A stretch of DNA of 64,000 nucleotides. Source: Alcaligenes sp. SORT26 (GTDB taxonomy: Bacteria; Pseudomonadota; Gammaproteobacteria; Burkholderiales; Burkholderiaceae_B). The stretch spans positions 930,001-994,000 of the forward strand of contig NZ_CP070975.1 in NCBI RefSeq assembly GCF_017377875.1, in the 5' to 3' direction. The notes beneath the pieces were generated by a model. That model was given only the letters and a program-made list of their open reading frames with translations, did no database searches and was not told the DNA's origin. Both the position numbers and the translations under genes were made by a program. Shown in pieces: positions 63,236-64,000 of the stretch (the stretch's first letter is position 1; each line of letters starts with the position of its first letter).

Positions 63236-63294
63236 CAGGTCTGGTTAATAGATAGAATGTTCTGATTTTACAATCTATGGTTGGCAATTAATTC

Positions 63295-63759
63295 ATGAGT
63301 ATTGTTGATAATCGCAAGGCTACCCACGAATATTTTATCGAAGAGCGCTTTGAGGCCGGTCTGGTCCTGGAGGGCTGGGAGGTCAAGGCGATCCGAGCTG
63401 GTCATGTTCAGCTCAAAGAAAGCTTTGTCATCGTACGCGAAGGCGAGCTGTTTATTATCGGGATGCACGTCAGCGCTTTGCCGACGGCCTCGACCCATAT
63501 CCGGCCCGATGCTACCCGTACCCGCAAGCTGCTGCTCAAAGCCGAGGAAATCAGCAAGCTGATCGGCAAGGTTGAACAACGTGGTTACGCCCTGGTTCCC
63601 CTGAATCTCCATTACAAGAAAGGTCGTATCAAGCTGGACTTCGGTCTGGGACGCGGTAAAAAACTGCACGATAAACGTGATGTTTCCCGCGACAAAGACT
63701 GGAAGCGCGAACAAGAACGCTTGATGAAACACGACACCCGCCGCAAGACGAATGAATAA
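63295..63759 (+). CDS. smpB: tmRNA-binding protein SmpB
   Basis: A 154-residue RNA-binding protein needed for trans-translation, where it delivers tmRNA to stalled ribosomes. It shows the family blocks [59 protein letters not shown] and the basic tail [24 protein letters not shown] region. No ssrA gene was found in the window. A terminator follows directly. Confidence 0.97.
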   Translation: MSIVDNRKATHEYFIEERFEAGLVLEGWEVKAIRAGHVQLKESFVIVREGELFIIGMHVSALPTASTHIRPDATRTRKLLLKAEEISKLIGKVEQRGYALVPLNLHYKKGRIKLDFGLGRGKKLHDKRDVSRDKDWKREQERLMKHDTRRKTNE

Positions 63760-63783
63760 AACGGGCTAAAAAGCCCGTTTTGT
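63758..63783. terminator. Terminator between smpB and the ndh-like gene
   Basis: Stem AAACGGGCT / AGCCCGTTT with an AAAA loop, starting at the smpB stop and lying 9 bases before the end of the convergent gene; bidirectional. Confidence 0.88.
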
Positions 63784-63791
63784 TCCAAATC

Positions 63792-64000
63792 TCAATGTAA
63801 TTTAACACGAGGGGCGGCCCGTTTGCTGAGCAAACGGCCCAAAGCCAGGGTTGCCGTACGCGCAGCACCCAAAATGGCCATGTGGTGCATCAAATGCAGG
63901 CTCATGTACATGATGCGAGCCAGCAAGCCTTCGACAAACCAGCTTTTGCCCGACAAGACCCCCATCAGGCTCCCTACTCCGCGGCTATGGCCCACGGAGA
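63792..64000 (-). CDS. ndh: C-terminal part of a type II NADH dehydrogenase-like protein, partial
   Basis: The last 69 or so residues of a minus-strand gene that begins beyond the window. HSRGVGSLMGVLSGKSWFVEG followed by LLARIMYMSLHLMHHMAILG and the basic ending SKRAAPRVKLH match the membrane-associating C-terminus of bacterial NDH-2 enzymes, which oxidise NADH and reduce ubiquinone without pumping protons. The FAD and NADH domains are outside the window, so the call is by the tail only. Confidence 0.7.
   Translation of the reverse strand, partial: SVGHSRGVGSLMGVLSGKSWFVEGLLARIMYMSLHLMHHMAILGAARTATLALGRLLSKRAAPRVKLH

Overview
The window looks like chromosomal DNA of a betaproteobacterium of the family Alcaligenaceae, most probably Alcaligenes faecalis or a close relative. 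The reasons are the gene content and order of the core blocks (smpB/ratA/rnfH, ygfZ-mltG-holB-tatD), a Bug-type solute receptor, a chromosomal KfrA-like protein, and an aegerolysin/MACPF gene pair matching the insecticidal AfIP-1A/AfIP-1B proteins described from Alcaligenes. No rRNA, tRNA, insertion sequence or CRISPR array was recognised. All calls come from reading the sequence by eye, without database searches.

Layout. 1-729: end of a branched-chain amino-acid ABC transporter (livG end, livF). 780-2290: AT-rich island with two secreted proteins, one carrying an HHIIP nuclease-like motif. 2452-5041: glutathione S-transferase and S9 peptidase. 5196-9464: D-2-hydroxyacid dehydrogenase, SDR and erythrose-4-phosphate dehydrogenase-like genes in one tight operon, followed by fumC. 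9594-16324: PQQ-type sugar dehydrogenase, methyltransferase, a universal stress protein and a cytochrome c flanking a perfect FNR/ANR box, an MFS exporter, an ankyrin protein, a LysR regulator and a small DUF4148-like protein. 16398-18925: copper ATPase copA behind a CueR-type promoter with a 19-bp spacer. 19002-23393: LysR gene convergent with an operon of MFS transporter, YbaK/ProX-like deacylase and aspartase-like lyase. 23818-27258: YtoQ-like protein, cyclase-family hydrolase, DsbA-like protein, LysR. 27416-29869: tyrosine recombinase divergent from a KfrA-like coiled-coil DNA-binding protein, with a perfect 12-bp-arm palindrome between them. 30026-32071: Cys/His-rich peptide plus Tat-exported multicopper oxidase. 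32233-39914: purT, polyphosphate:AMP phosphotransferase, SDR, DUF523, LysR/PhzF/RidA.

39980-43415 is the most interesting segment: an AT-rich toxin locus encoding an aegerolysin, a MACPF pore-forming protein translationally coupled to it, and a third protein that resembles the catalytic domain of diphtheria/exotoxin A-type ADP-ribosyltransferases. The aegerolysin/MACPF pair is known; the linked transferase-like protein suggests a pore plus enzyme toxin. A tyrosine recombinase with degraded catalytic residues lies just beyond (44280-45404).

45566-53734 carries mixed functions: an SH3 protein, lipoproteins, a cytochrome b561/YceI/YceI cluster, ArsC, GST, a DUF2789-FMN reductase fusion, a Bug receptor and an ankyrin protein. 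54095-64000 is a conserved housekeeping block: tatD, holB, a phage-type dNMP kinase in the usual tmk slot but inverted, mltG, ygfZ, a valine-catabolism operon (isobutyryl-CoA dehydrogenase, 3-hydroxyisobutyryl-CoA hydrolase, mmsB), rnfH-ratA divergent from smpB, and the 3' end of an NADH dehydrogenase gene.
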